This document shows positions 8,095-16,048 of a stretch of 32,445 bases of DNA, one piece after another. The notes under the pieces are model-generated. The model was not told the DNA's origin and made no database searches. It worked only from the letters and a program-made list of their open reading frames with translations. The position numbers and the translations under genes are program-made. Location of the stretch: IMG/VR virus record IMGVR_UViG_3300032092_000142, positions 1 through 32,445 of that record; one strand, written 5' to 3'. Source of the stretch: a virus. How positions within the stretch are numbered: the stretch's first letter is position 1; each line of letters starts with the position of its first letter.

Positions 8095-8415
8095 ATGTCA
8101 AACTCACGCATAGTTAATGGTCCAATGCAGGTGCTTCCGGTTAGCGGAACATCCATGCGAACGCTTTCGGTTGGTGGAACAGCTACCAACTTTATTGTCG
8201 CGGCCCTCAATTCAAACACGAGTCACATCTATTGGACGCTAGACGGAGCGGACGTTCGGCTTACTATTGATGGCTCTACTCCAACGGTTTCTGCTGGCCA
8301 CATTTTCAAGGATGGTAATAGCGGCATCTGGAGCGCGGGCTGGGCAAAGAACGCCAAAGTCATTGCAATTAGCGGCACGGGTGTGTTTACGATTAGCGAA
8401 CTCAACTACATTTAA
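8095..8415 (+). CDS. Small beta-rich protein, paralogue 2 of tandem pair
   Basis: This 106-residue protein is similar in length, order of motifs and DGSTPT..GH block to the preceding 104-residue protein, so the two probably arose by tandem duplication. Its C-terminal half has an additional Trp/Gly-rich strand (NSGIWSAGWAKNAKVIAISG). It starts 2 nt after the previous stop and ends 2 nt before the fibre gene, so it belongs to the same transcript. Confidence 0.65.
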   Translation: MSNSRIVNGPMQVLPVSGTSMRTLSVGGTATNFIVAALNSNTSHIYWTLDGADVRLTIDGSTPTVSAGHIFKDGNSGIWSAGWAKNAKVIAISGTGVFTISELNYI

Positions 8416-8417
8416 CC

Positions 8418-10256
8418 ATGGCCGGCATTTTTGACCAAATTATCAACTATTCCCCCCCGCTGATTGTTAGCGGCACGGTCAATTACAAAGGGACATGGAA
8501 TGCTTCGACAAACAATCCCACCCTAAACAACCCGCCTGCGGCTTCTACCAAAGGCGACTATTACGTTGTTAGCGCGGCTGGCACGCAGTTTAGCATTACG
8601 TTTGCAGTGGGCGACTGGATTATCAGCAACGGCACGGTTTGGGAAAAGGTGGATTTGACGGACGCTGTTTCCAGCGTCTTCGGGCGCACTGGCGCGGTGG
8701 TTGGTGTAAGCACCGACTATTCCGCTGTTGGCCTTACAAACACGGCTATTGGGGCAGCAAACCCCGCAGCAGGGTCGTTCACCACGCTTGGCAGCAGCAG
8801 CACGACGACGCTCAACGGTACGACTATTCCCGCAAGCTCGACGCTATTGGTGAGCGGCGGCGCATTGGGTACCCCTGCGTCTGGGACGGTGACAAACCTG
8901 ACGGGTACGGCGTCAATCAACACCAACGGAGCGCATAACGGCACGGTGGGAGCCACGACACCGAGCACGGGCGCGTTTACGACGCTTTCGACTAACTCAA
9001 GCAACGGCGTAACCACTCTTGAGTCTCCCGGCACCTCTTCGGTTGGCTTGCAGTTCCGAACCAACTCCAACAACCGATTCAAGATTGAGACGCCATCGGC
9101 GAGCGCGGACCTTGCCTTCTATTCAGCCGGAACAACTGAGGTCGCTCGGCTATCCTCCACCGGCCTCGCCGTGACCGGGGCGTTGTCGGCGACGGGGTCC
9201 CTCACAACTACGACAGGTAGCTTTTTTGGTGTGGCTGGGACCTTTGTTTTGGCGGCGGGCGCAGAAGGACTTGTTTTCGGCAGTTCAACGGCGGCAATTC
9301 TTCGCGCCCCTTCCGGCACATCGAGCCTGCGCGTCGGAAACACTGATATAGCCAGCGCCTCCTCCACCGGCCTCGCCGTGACGGGGGCGTTGTCGGCGAC
9401 GACAGGCACGTTTAGTGGAATCTTAAGCACCTCATCGGACTATCGTCTCGGCGGTTTTAGTTTTTTGAGAACGGCTATCAGCACCGGCAGCGGTTGGCTA
9501 GGAGGCTACAACATTACGTTTTCTTCTGGCGTTAAACACGACAGCACCGGAGCAATTGCTGGTATTAACTATGTAGATGACGGCACGGTAAAAGTTTACG
9601 GTGGGACAAGTCAAACGGCTGGAACTGTTGTAACTCCAGTCGCCACCTTCTCCTCTACCGGCCTTGCCGTGACGGGAGGAATAACGAGTACTGGCGTCAC
9701 TTTAGCCAACGGAGCCATTGGAACTTCCTATTCGTATAAAGGGCTTCACGCAACTGGGCCTCAGTTTTTTGGCTACGACAACGTAGTAGGAAACACTTAT
9801 GGTGGCGGCGTTCGCGGCTATTCGGTAGCAGGGCAAGGCGGTTATGTCGCGCTCGGCACAATTCAGAATAACACATGGGTTCCTGCGCTTACGATTGACC
9901 ATCTTAATGCCGCTACTTTTTCATCCGGCCTCGCCGTGACTGGCACGCAAAAGCTCGTCGAAACAGTAACCGTAAATTCCTCAACGCAGACAATTGTGAC
10001 CAATTCCACTGAGGGTGTTTCTGGATTGTGCTGGATTCGTAATGCGTCGGTGGGCGGGCAGGCACTTGTGTTGTGGGATATTTCTCACGGCCTCACAATT
10101 GTATCCCAGCTCGGTTCTATTTTTACGACCAGCTCGCCGTCCGCTACCCAGATTCAACTTTCAGTTGCAGGATCATCACCCTACTACGTTCAAGCAATCG
10201 CGGGCGCAACTCGCAACGGAAATTCCCTAAGCATCTCGGCAATCAACAATCAATAA
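8418..10256 (+). CDS. Tail fibre protein 1
   Basis: The 612-residue protein is rich in Gly, Ser, Thr and Ala with few charged residues, typical of trimeric fibre shafts. The N-terminal ~90 residues hold a small carbohydrate-binding-like or capping domain (YKGTWNASTNNPTL, then KGDYYVVSAAGTQFS and VGDWIISNGTVWEKVD), followed by the widespread fibre motif SSVFGRTGAVVG. The shaft repeats NPAAGSFTTLGSS, TPSTGAFTTLS and four versions of STGLAVTGALSAT. No C-terminal chaperone peptidase (SGNH/Intramolecular chaperone) is visible. It probably binds the host receptor. Confidence 0.85.
   Translation: MAGIFDQIINYSPPLIVSGTVNYKGTWNASTNNPTLNNPPAASTKGDYYVVSAAGTQFSITFAVGDWIISNGTVWEKVDLTDAVSSVFGRTGAVVGVSTDYSAVGLTNTAIGAANPAAGSFTTLGSSSTTTLNGTTIPASSTLLVSGGALGTPASGTVTNLTGTASINTNGAHNGTVGATTPSTGAFTTLSTNSSNGVTTLESPGTSSVGLQFRTNSNNRFKIETPSASADLAFYSAGTTEVARLSSTGLAVTGALSATGSLTTTTGSFFGVAGTFVLAAGAEGLVFGSSTAAILRAPSGTSSLRVGNTDIASASSTGLAVTGALSATTGTFSGILSTSSDYRLGGFSFLRTAISTGSGWLGGYNITFSSGVKHDSTGAIAGINYVDDGTVKVYGGTSQTAGTVVTPVATFSSTGLAVTGGITSTGVTLANGAIGTSYSYKGLHATGPQFFGYDNVVGNTYGGGVRGYSVAGQGGYVALGTIQNNTWVPALTIDHLNAATFSSGLAVTGTQKLVETVTVNSSTQTIVTNSTEGVSGLCWIRNASVGGQALVLWDISHGLTIVSQLGSIFTTSSPSATQIQLSVAGSSPYYVQAIAGATRNGNSLSISAINNQ
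9153..9948 (+). repeat. Near-identical DNA repeats within fibre 1 gene
   Basis: A 42-bp segment at 9153-9194 recurs at 9360-9401 with one mismatch; shorter diverged copies lie at 9651-9680 and 9922-9948. All encode versions of STGLAVTGALSAT. Such identity is higher than protein conservation needs and makes in-frame recombination possible. Confidence 0.8.
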
Positions 10257-10257
10257 T

Positions 10258-10398
10258 ATGACCACTAACGAAGCACTCCAAAACCTATACGCAGCCAGCC
10301 GCCAAGCGCCATTAAAGGCCGACGATCACGATCTCATCCGCAAGTGCGCGGAGCAGATTGCCGAGGCTTTAAAGCCAAAGGAAACGAAGGTCGAATGA
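10258..10398 (+). CDS. Small helical protein (46 aa) after fibre 1
   Basis: The ATG at 10258 sits 1 nt after the fibre stop (TAATATG) and opens a 46-residue frame, MTTNEALQNLYAASRQAPLK and then ADDHDLIRKCAEQIAEAL, ending with ATGA overlap to the next gene. It is amphipathic helical, with clean coupling on both sides, which argues it is real. Function unknown; possibly a fibre assembly factor or a peptide of the lysis/tail cluster. Confidence 0.65.
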   Translation: MTTNEALQNLYAASRQAPLKADDHDLIRKCAEQIAEALKPKETKVE

Positions 10399-10925
10399 GC
10401 GGGACGGCAGACGTTAATTGGCGCTCCTACGTTGGGCCGAATGACAACGGGCTGACGGTGAACGCGGCTGAGTGGCAGGCACCGCTTGACCCCGAAAACT
10501 ACGACGATCTTGTAAAGGGCTCCAACGTGTCGAACCTCTGCGTGTCGGGTCTCACTATTCCAGCCTCGCGGGAGGACTCGATAGATTTCGTGCGCGGCAA
10601 AGATTATGTCGTGCAGCATTGCATCGTTCAAGGGTCGATTACCGCCAAAGGCTCTATTGACGGGATTTCACTCTACGGATGCTCTATCAGTGGCACCATT
10701 GAGCTGGGGCAATATGACAACTATTGGACCAAAGGCCGCGCTCCCACGCGCAACGTGTCTATTATTGACTGCACCTCGCCGGATGGCTTGCCTATTAAAG
10801 TGAAGCTCTGGGATGCGGAGATGCCGTTTATTGAAAGCACTAACGTAAAGGTGACGAAGATTCCAAAGTGGGTCTGGTTGCCATACTTCTTGTTCCGTCG
10901 TCTTACCAACCCTAAAGCCGCCTAA
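10395..10925 (+). CDS. Predicted beta-helix protein
   Basis: From ATG 10395 (ATGA overlap) this gives 176 residues; an upstream in-frame ATG at 10344 would overlap the previous gene by 55 nt and is rejected. The centre shows short strand repeats typical of a right-handed beta-helix: VSNLCVSGLTIPA, YVVQHCIVQGSITAKG, GISLYGCSISGTIELG, NVSIIDCTSPDGLPIKV, with stacked Cys/Ile/Val positions. The C-terminus is an aromatic and basic segment (WVWLPYFLFRRL) that may touch membrane. It could be a tail-associated spike or a lysis-cassette protein; it lies directly upstream of the holin-like gene. Confidence 0.65.
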   Translation: MSGTADVNWRSYVGPNDNGLTVNAAEWQAPLDPENYDDLVKGSNVSNLCVSGLTIPASREDSIDFVRGKDYVVQHCIVQGSITAKGSIDGISLYGCSISGTIELGQYDNYWTKGRAPTRNVSIIDCTSPDGLPIKVKLWDAEMPFIESTNVKVTKIPKWVWLPYFLFRRLTNPKAA

Positions 10926-10927
10926 CG

Positions 10928-11326
10928 ATGCTCGATCTTCTCACCAACGCACTCGGCGGCGGCGCACTCGGAGTTATCTTACGCATTGGCAATGGGTTCT
11001 TTGACAACTACAAAGCTAGTCAAGAGCACAAACGCGAGCTAGAGAAGGCCAAAGCTATGGCTGAAATTGCGGCTGATAAGGCTCAATGGGAAGCGTTTAC
11101 TGCCAGCCAGAATGCGGCAATTGCACCTGTAAACACCGCACCTTGGGCGGCGAATGTTCTCACCCTCTTTCGTCCAGCCATCACCATCCTTCTTCTTATT
11201 CTTGTCACGATTATCTTCTTTAATGTTCCAGATTTTGAACAAGCCGACATGGTGGACGAAGCCCAATTTGCGGCTTTTAATTGTGTAGGCTGGTGGTTTG
11301 GCGACAGAATGACCCGTAAGCGATGA
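10928..11326 (+). CDS. Holin-like membrane protein (GTA holin 3TM-like)
   Basis: This 132-residue protein has an N-terminal glycine-rich hydrophobic helix (LLTNALGGGALGVILRIGNG), a charged helix (residues ~30-60), a strong membrane helix (FRPAITILLLILVTIIFF) and a C-terminal GWWFGDRMTRKR. This order, including the WWFGDR ending, resembles the three-TM holin family seen in gene transfer agents and many phages. It would form pores in the inner membrane for lysis timing. No endolysin was seen next to it, which is unusual. Confidence 0.6.
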   Translation: MLDLLTNALGGGALGVILRIGNGFFDNYKASQEHKRELEKAKAMAEIAADKAQWEAFTASQNAAIAPVNTAPWAANVLTLFRPAITILLLILVTIIFFNVPDFEQADMVDEAQFAAFNCVGWWFGDRMTRKR

Positions 11327-11487
11327 ACTCCTACGAGAAAGACATCATTGTGGCCTCTACCCCAGCGGCAGCATCATTGGGCCTAAGCCAAATTAACCAT
11401 CTTATTGGTATTATTGGCGGTCTGGTGGGATTGGCCTACCTAATTTGGAAATGGCACAAGGAATACAAGAAGAATGAACCCTCGTAA
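11323..11487 (+). CDS. Small single-TM membrane protein (54 aa), possible second lysis factor
   Basis: The ATG at 11323 overlaps the previous stop as ATGA. The 54-residue product has a short polar N-terminus, one hydrophobic segment (LIGIIGGLVGLAYLIWKW) and a basic C-terminus (HKEYKKNEPS), the layout of a class II/pinholin-type or antiholin-like peptide. Its coupling to the holin-like gene supports a lysis role, but no motif proves it. Confidence 0.6.
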   Translation: MNSYEKDIIVASTPAAASLGLSQINHLIGIIGGLVGLAYLIWKWHKEYKKNEPS

Positions 11488-11716
11488 GCTACCCTGTAAC
11501 AGCCCTAGACGCGACATTAGCGGCGGAAAGAAGTCCGTAGTCCGCGCTTGTGCTAATGGGAAGTCTAAAGTGATACGCTTTGGGGACGCCAATATGTCCA
11601 TTAAGAAAAGCGTTCCATCCCGTAAAGCCTCCTACTGCGCCCGTTCTGGTGGCATCAAGGGCACATCTAACAAACTATCGGCCAACTACTGGAGCCGAAA
11701 AGCATGGTCGTGCTAA
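11474..11716 (+). CDS. Small very basic protein, FGDANM family
   Basis: This 80-residue Lys/Arg/Ser-rich protein overlaps the previous gene by 14 nt. Its core, KVIRFGDANMSIKKSVPSRK followed by SYCARSGG and ANYWSRKAW, is the pattern of a small basic family I recall from other phages (FGD.NM.I.K..P.R..S..AR...YW...W). Function is unknown; the charge suggests nucleic-acid contact or a capsid core component. It heads a run of four basic genes. Confidence 0.65.
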   Translation: MNPRKLPCNSPRRDISGGKKSVVRACANGKSKVIRFGDANMSIKKSVPSRKASYCARSGGIKGTSNKLSANYWSRKAWSC

Positions 11717-11725
11717 TATCTTTTT

Positions 11726-11848
11726 ATGAAAAACGAAAACTACAAGTCACGCAAGCAGATGATTAAGCACGAAAAGAAAGAGAACAAAAAGAAGGATTAC
11801 GAGGGTTTTGGCAAAGCAGCCTACGGCAAACGCAAGTCCTGTTCGTGA
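11726..11848 (+). CDS. Tiny lysine-rich protein (40 aa)
   Basis: The ATG at 11726 opens a 40-residue frame, MKNENYKSRKQMIKHEKKEN then KKKDYEGFGKAAYGKRKSCS, with about a third Lys/Arg. It ends in a GTGA overlap with the next gene, supporting translation. It has an aromatic Gly-rich C-terminal end that resembles that of its neighbours. Function unknown, likely nucleic-acid binding by charge. Confidence 0.5.
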   Translation: MKNENYKSRKQMIKHEKKENKKKDYEGFGKAAYGKRKSCS

Positions 11849-12024
11849 AGTCTACAGTAAATAGTGCAGGGGTTTACACCAAGCCAACCCTTCGGAAGCG
11901 CATCTTTGAATCTGTTAAGGCTGGAAGCAAGGGTGGTAGGCCGGGGCAGTGGTCGGCCCGTAAGGCTCAGCTAATGGCTGTCCGCTACAAGAAACAGGGC
12001 GGCGGCTACAAGACGGCCAAATGA
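11845..12024 (+). CDS. Small basic protein with GSKGGRPGQWSARKAQL motif
   Basis: Starting at GTG 11845 (GTGA overlap) this gives 59 residues: a YTKPTLRKRIFESVKAG helix, then the block GSKGGRPGQWSARKAQLMAV and a RYKKQGGGYKT end. I recall this GSKGG.PGQWSARKAQ block as a conserved small family in phages and some bacteria and giant viruses, without a known activity. It ends with an ATGA overlap to the next gene. GTG start is chosen because no ATG occurs before the conserved block. Confidence 0.65.
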   Translation: MKSTVNSAGVYTKPTLRKRIFESVKAGSKGGRPGQWSARKAQLMAVRYKKQGGGYKTAK

Positions 12025-12254
12025 AACCCCAACAGCGTAGCCTAGTCAATTGGACTAGCCAGAAATGGCGCACGGCTTCGGGCAAACCCAGTCTGAAAAC
12101 TGGAGAACGCTACCTACCCTCAGCAGCTTTTAAGGGGTTGAGCCGATCTGAAATTGCGGCCACCAATGCGGCCAAACGTAAAGGAATGAAGGCTGGTAAG
12201 CAGTTTGTAAAACAGCCTAAGTCCATTGCGCGTAAGACCGCCGCCTACCGCTAA
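12021..12254 (+). CDS. Small basic protein with NWTSQKWRTASGKPS motif
   Basis: This 77-residue protein starts at an ATGA overlap. It carries LVNWTSQKWRTASGKPSLKT, then GERYLPSAAFKGLSRSEIAA and a Lys-rich end (KGMKAGKQFVKQPKSIARKT). The pattern matches another small phage family with the WRT.SGKPS and GERYLP blocks; activity unknown. With three neighbours it forms a cassette of basic proteins suited to DNA or RNA contact. Confidence 0.65.
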   Translation: MKPQQRSLVNWTSQKWRTASGKPSLKTGERYLPSAAFKGLSRSEIAATNAAKRKGMKAGKQFVKQPKSIARKTAAYR

Positions 12255-12293
12255 TCACATTCTCGCCAAAAGAAAACAACCCGAGCGGTAGGG

Positions 12294-12299
12294 TATGAT
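12294..12299 (+). promoter_or_regulatory. Possible -10 element before nozzle gene
   Basis: TATGAT lies 6 nt before the ATG at 12306 in the only non-coding gap (51 bp) of this part of the operon. No -35 is visible and the start would be nearly leaderless. Weak support. Confidence 0.2.
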
Positions 12300-12305
12300 A
12301 AAGCA

Positions 12306-14486
12306 ATGGCTCGTTATAACACTTTTGGCGAAAAAGACAGTCAGTTTAATGATGAGGTGGACATTGGATTCTCACGGATCAATGCCCGGTTGCGCCCCGA
12401 TCAATTAAAATCTGGCGAGCTTGCTGTGTCCATCAATGGACGCATGGACATTGACGGTGCTTGGCAACCCCGAAAAGGGTCTAATGCTTTTGGTCCCCAA
12501 CTTGGTAATAGCGGCGAAGCGTTAATTGTTCCGTTTTACGTCTGGACCAATCGCACTATTTCTAGCGCAACTCGCAGCACAACGACGGTTACAATTACCA
12601 CCTCCGTTGCTCATGGATTTACCACAAGCACACAAGTGGGTATTTCTGGGCTTACGGGAACGGTTAACCCCAACGGCAATCGCACGATTACTGTAACAAG
12701 CTCAACGACATTTACATTCACCATTACGGGTGCTACGGGTAGCGAAACCTATTCGATTGGTGGAAGCAACTTTGCCGGGGCTCCTCTTCTGAGCAGCAAC
12801 ATTAACAATGCCTACGGCTCTTGCTTGTTCTCCGACCCATCGGATGACAACGACGAGTATTTCATCCTTGCCCTCAATTCTAAAGCCATTGCGGTTAATT
12901 GCTCAACAGCGGTTCCAACCGACATTGCCTATCCGTCTGGTATCACCATAACAGATGACGTTGAGATGATTCAGGCGTTTAACAAGGTGTTCATCTTCAG
13001 AGATGGACTTACAGCCCTATCTTGGAATGGTGTTATTACGGGTAGCCCAGCCTTTGTTAAGGTGGCAAACGGCACCTATGCCAACACAACGTATTACAAT
13101 GCCAATAACAACACAAGCATTGCAGATGGTGTTGTGACTGTAAGTGAGACGGCTCACGGTCTTTCCGTTGGAAGACGGATTTTTGTGGTGGATAATGGCA
13201 CAACCAATTTAGTGGAAAACGGAGTTGGTTACACCATTGCGTCTGTGCCTAACGCCAATACATTCACCTTCTTTGCCCAAGTTGTAGATCACGCAAGTCA
13301 CAAAGTAATTTATTCTGTGGCTCAATCACAAGGGCTTGGATTTGTTCATATGCCCGCGCCCCCGTGGGGAGTCTATCATCAGCGGCGTATCATTGCTCCC
13401 TACTACTACACCTCTACGGGAACATCTGGCAGTGAGGTTATTACTAGCCGCAACGTAAGGGATGAGTTGATATTCTCGGACATTTTTGATTCAGACACCT
13501 ATGACCACATCCAAAATCAATTCAAGGTTACGGCTGGCATTGCAGACTACCTCCAGTATGTCCACCCGTTCACCGACGACAATGCTATGGTTCTCAATCG
13601 CAATAGCATTCATCTTCTTAGCGGACTTTCGGGTAGCCTGAATGACATTACGCTCAAAGAAATTACACGCGAAGCTGGGCTTGTTGCCCGTCGTTCCGTT
13701 GTAACAATTGCCAATCAAATCTTCTTCCTTTCAGACAACGGTGTTTACGCAACAGCCTTCGGCGACCTCTATAATCTTCGCGGAGCAGGACTGCCCTTGT
13801 CTGACCCAATTGACCCCATCATTCGCCAAATCAACAAGGAGTATGCCGATAAGTCGGTAGCCATCTACCACAACAATCGCTACTACATTGCCGTCCCGTT
13901 AAACGCATCTATCTACAACAACGCCATATTGGTTTACAACTTACTCAATCAAGGTTGGGAAAGCATTGATTTGATTGAACAAGAAGGTTGGGACGTAGCC
14001 AACTTCATTACCTCTAGTGCTGGTGGCGTTAATAGACTCTTTTCCATTAACCGATTTGGCGGCATCAATGAGGTGGAGTCTCGCGTTGATGACGTAGATA
14101 ACATCTACACGTTTCCCGGCCTCCCATCCAAATTCTTCCACGTTGAATCAGAAGCGTTAACCCGTGAGTTTACATTCCAAAGCCCAGAACGCAAGAAGTT
14201 CAACAGCTTTGAAATTCATACGGAATCTAGTGAAACCAACAACTCTGATGCACTAATTGGAGGTGTGTCTGAAAATTTGGATAGTGAATTTGAGCTTGGC
14301 ACCGTATCTGGCATTCTTGGTGAAGTTCTATCCGTTGGTGAAGACGCATCCCTGCGTGGTAGAATTGGCAACATTCGGGCTTACGGAATGCAACTTAGAT
14401 ATACTCCAACTGCTGGACGACCCAAGTTGCGCTTAGTAAAGCTCACAGCATCACTTACCTTCAGAGCGTTAACACAAGCCTCATAA
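12306..14486 (+). CDS. Tail nozzle/beta-propeller-like protein
   Basis: This 726-residue, strand-rich protein has the features of the podovirus nozzle or P22 gp10/T7 gp12 class: an N-terminal INARLRPDQLKSGELAVSIN segment, then repeated blades such as NNAYGSCLFSDPSDDNDEYF, VFIFRDGLTALSWNG, and a later set including VTIANQIFFLSDNGVYAT and YHNNRYYIAVPLN. Two inserted Ser/Thr beta modules lie at residues ~84-153 (VTITTSVAHGFTT...GLTGTVNPNGNRTITV) and ~268-331 (VVTVSETAHGLSVGRRIFVV...PNANTFTFF). It would form the distal channel below the adaptor. Role inferred from architecture, size and gene order. Confidence 0.7.
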   Translation: MARYNTFGEKDSQFNDEVDIGFSRINARLRPDQLKSGELAVSINGRMDIDGAWQPRKGSNAFGPQLGNSGEALIVPFYVWTNRTISSATRSTTTVTITTSVAHGFTTSTQVGISGLTGTVNPNGNRTITVTSSTTFTFTITGATGSETYSIGGSNFAGAPLLSSNINNAYGSCLFSDPSDDNDEYFILALNSKAIAVNCSTAVPTDIAYPSGITITDDVEMIQAFNKVFIFRDGLTALSWNGVITGSPAFVKVANGTYANTTYYNANNNTSIADGVVTVSETAHGLSVGRRIFVVDNGTTNLVENGVGYTIASVPNANTFTFFAQVVDHASHKVIYSVAQSQGLGFVHMPAPPWGVYHQRRIIAPYYYTSTGTSGSEVITSRNVRDELIFSDIFDSDTYDHIQNQFKVTAGIADYLQYVHPFTDDNAMVLNRNSIHLLSGLSGSLNDITLKEITREAGLVARRSVVTIANQIFFLSDNGVYATAFGDLYNLRGAGLPLSDPIDPIIRQINKEYADKSVAIYHNNRYYIAVPLNASIYNNAILVYNLLNQGWESIDLIEQEGWDVANFITSSAGGVNRLFSINRFGGINEVESRVDDVDNIYTFPGLPSKFFHVESEALTREFTFQSPERKKFNSFEIHTESSETNNSDALIGGVSENLDSEFELGTVSGILGEVLSVGEDASLRGRIGNIRAYGMQLRYTPTAGRPKLRLVKLTASLTFRALTQAS

Positions 14487-14487
14487 C

Positions 14488-16044
14488 ATGGCAATTCTAT
14501 CCAAAGGAGCAACGATTGTTGCTGACACGCAAGTTAGTGCAACCAACCTCAATAACTTGGTGGATGCAGCTACGTTTGTATCGGGTGCGGTTGACGGCAC
14601 TACCACCCAGCTTTCGGGTGGAGCAATCATTGTTAAAGACGCTGGCATTACCCCAGCCAAATTAAGCACGGGTGGTCCAAGCTGGACGAGTGGTGGAAAC
14701 CTTGCTGTAACGGGCTCAACTTCAGTTGGGACAACCTCTAGTAGCGGCCAGTTAACTATCGGTCAAGTTACGAATGCGGTGGTTGATAACGCTATTATTT
14801 TGAGGACTGGTTCAACAAAAACCGCATGGTTGATCGGTGCTCAATACCTTTCGGATAATAGCTTTGAGGTTATTCCGTCAACGGCAGTTGGTGGCACCAC
14901 ATTCACTAATCCAGTTTTTCGCGTTAACACTTCAGGTGTAACAGTAACCGGAACCATCACGGGAACCTTGACGGGTAACGCTTCAACGGCTACGGCTTTT
15001 GCAACTGCGCGAACCATCTCAATTACTGGTGATCTTGCCTACACCTCGCCAAGTTTTGATGGCACAGGTAACGTAACGGCGGCAGGCACACTTGCAACCG
15101 TAGCAACGGCTGGCACAACGGGTAGCTCAACTGCAATTCCTGTTGTTACAATTAACGCTAAGGGACTTACAACTTCTATCACCACTGCGGCTGTTGTTGC
15201 TCCAGCTGGAACACTAAGCGGTTCGACGTTGGCTTCAGGCGTAACCGCCTCAAGTTTAACGAGTGTTGGCACGCTTTCAGGGCTTACGGTTTCTGCTCCA
15301 ATTTCTGGCAGTGTAACGGGCAACGCGGCAACGACAACGGCATTGCAGACGGCTCGCACCATTAACGGGGTGAGCTTTAATGGAACGGCAGACATTACCG
15401 TTACAGCAGCAGCAGGCACATTAAGTGGCGCAACTTTGGCTTCAGGCGTAACAGCTTCAAGCCTGACAAGCGTTGGCACACTTGGTAGCCTCACCGTCAC
15501 CAACCCTATTGTGGGCTCAGTTACAGGGTCTAGCGGTAGCACAACGGGCAATGCTGCTACGGCCACCAAGATAGCAAGTATTACCAATTCTGACATTGTT
15601 CAACTGACGGCAAGCCAGACGTTAACAAACAAGACGTTAACCTCGCCAACCATCACTGGAACGGGTGCTATTGCCGGAAACTTTACAGGTCCAATTACAG
15701 GTAATATCATTGCCAGCATTGCCAACATTACGCTGCTTGATTTGGTTCCTGATTTTGGCTACCCAACAAGCGGAACCATCACCCTCAATCTTGCGGCTGC
15801 AAGCAACGCCAAAATCGAACTTGCTGGTAATAGCACTTTTGCGCTTTCTGGCATTGATAGCGGCCAAATAAACATTATTGCCCTAAAGAACAATACAGGT
15901 GGAAGCATTAATACTACTTGGCCAGCTTGGACTTCTGCCGGTGGTAGTTTCCCTGCCTCCCTAACATCTGGGCAAGCAATGGTTGTTTCCCTCTATTCCT
16001 ACGGTTCCACCACAGGTAGCGTTTACGCAGTTTCTTCCCTCTAA
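14488..16044 (+). CDS. Tail fibre protein 2
   Basis: This 518-residue Gly/Ser/Thr/Ala protein begins MAILSKGATIVADTQVSATN, a typical short fibre N-terminus, and has the widespread fibre block TARTINGVSFNGTADITV as well as duplicated GTLSG(S/A)TLASGVTASSLTS units. It ends in a compact domain (NSTFALSGIDSGQINIIALK, then WPAWTSAGGSFPASLTSGQA) like the globular C-terminal heads of fibres. It starts 1 nt after the nozzle stop, supporting a tail location. Receptor binding is inferred. Confidence 0.8.
   Translation: MAILSKGATIVADTQVSATNLNNLVDAATFVSGAVDGTTTQLSGGAIIVKDAGITPAKLSTGGPSWTSGGNLAVTGSTSVGTTSSSGQLTIGQVTNAVVDNAIILRTGSTKTAWLIGAQYLSDNSFEVIPSTAVGGTTFTNPVFRVNTSGVTVTGTITGTLTGNASTATAFATARTISITGDLAYTSPSFDGTGNVTAAGTLATVATAGTTGSSTAIPVVTINAKGLTTSITTAAVVAPAGTLSGSTLASGVTASSLTSVGTLSGLTVSAPISGSVTGNAATTTALQTARTINGVSFNGTADITVTAAAGTLSGATLASGVTASSLTSVGTLGSLTVTNPIVGSVTGSSGSTTGNAATATKIASITNSDIVQLTASQTLTNKTLTSPTITGTGAIAGNFTGPITGNIIASIANITLLDLVPDFGYPTSGTITLNLAAASNAKIELAGNSTFALSGIDSGQINIIALKNNTGGSINTTWPAWTSAGGSFPASLTSGQAMVVSLYSYGSTTGSVYAVSSL
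15208..15560 (+). repeat. Duplicated 69-codon unit in fibre 2 gene
   Basis: Two units start at 15208 and 15415 (207 bp apart). Both begin GTLSG(S/A)TLASGVTASSLTSVGTL, and the first continues through the NAATTTALQTARTINGV block; the second is partly diverged. Confidence 0.7.
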
Positions 16045-16048
16045 TTTT

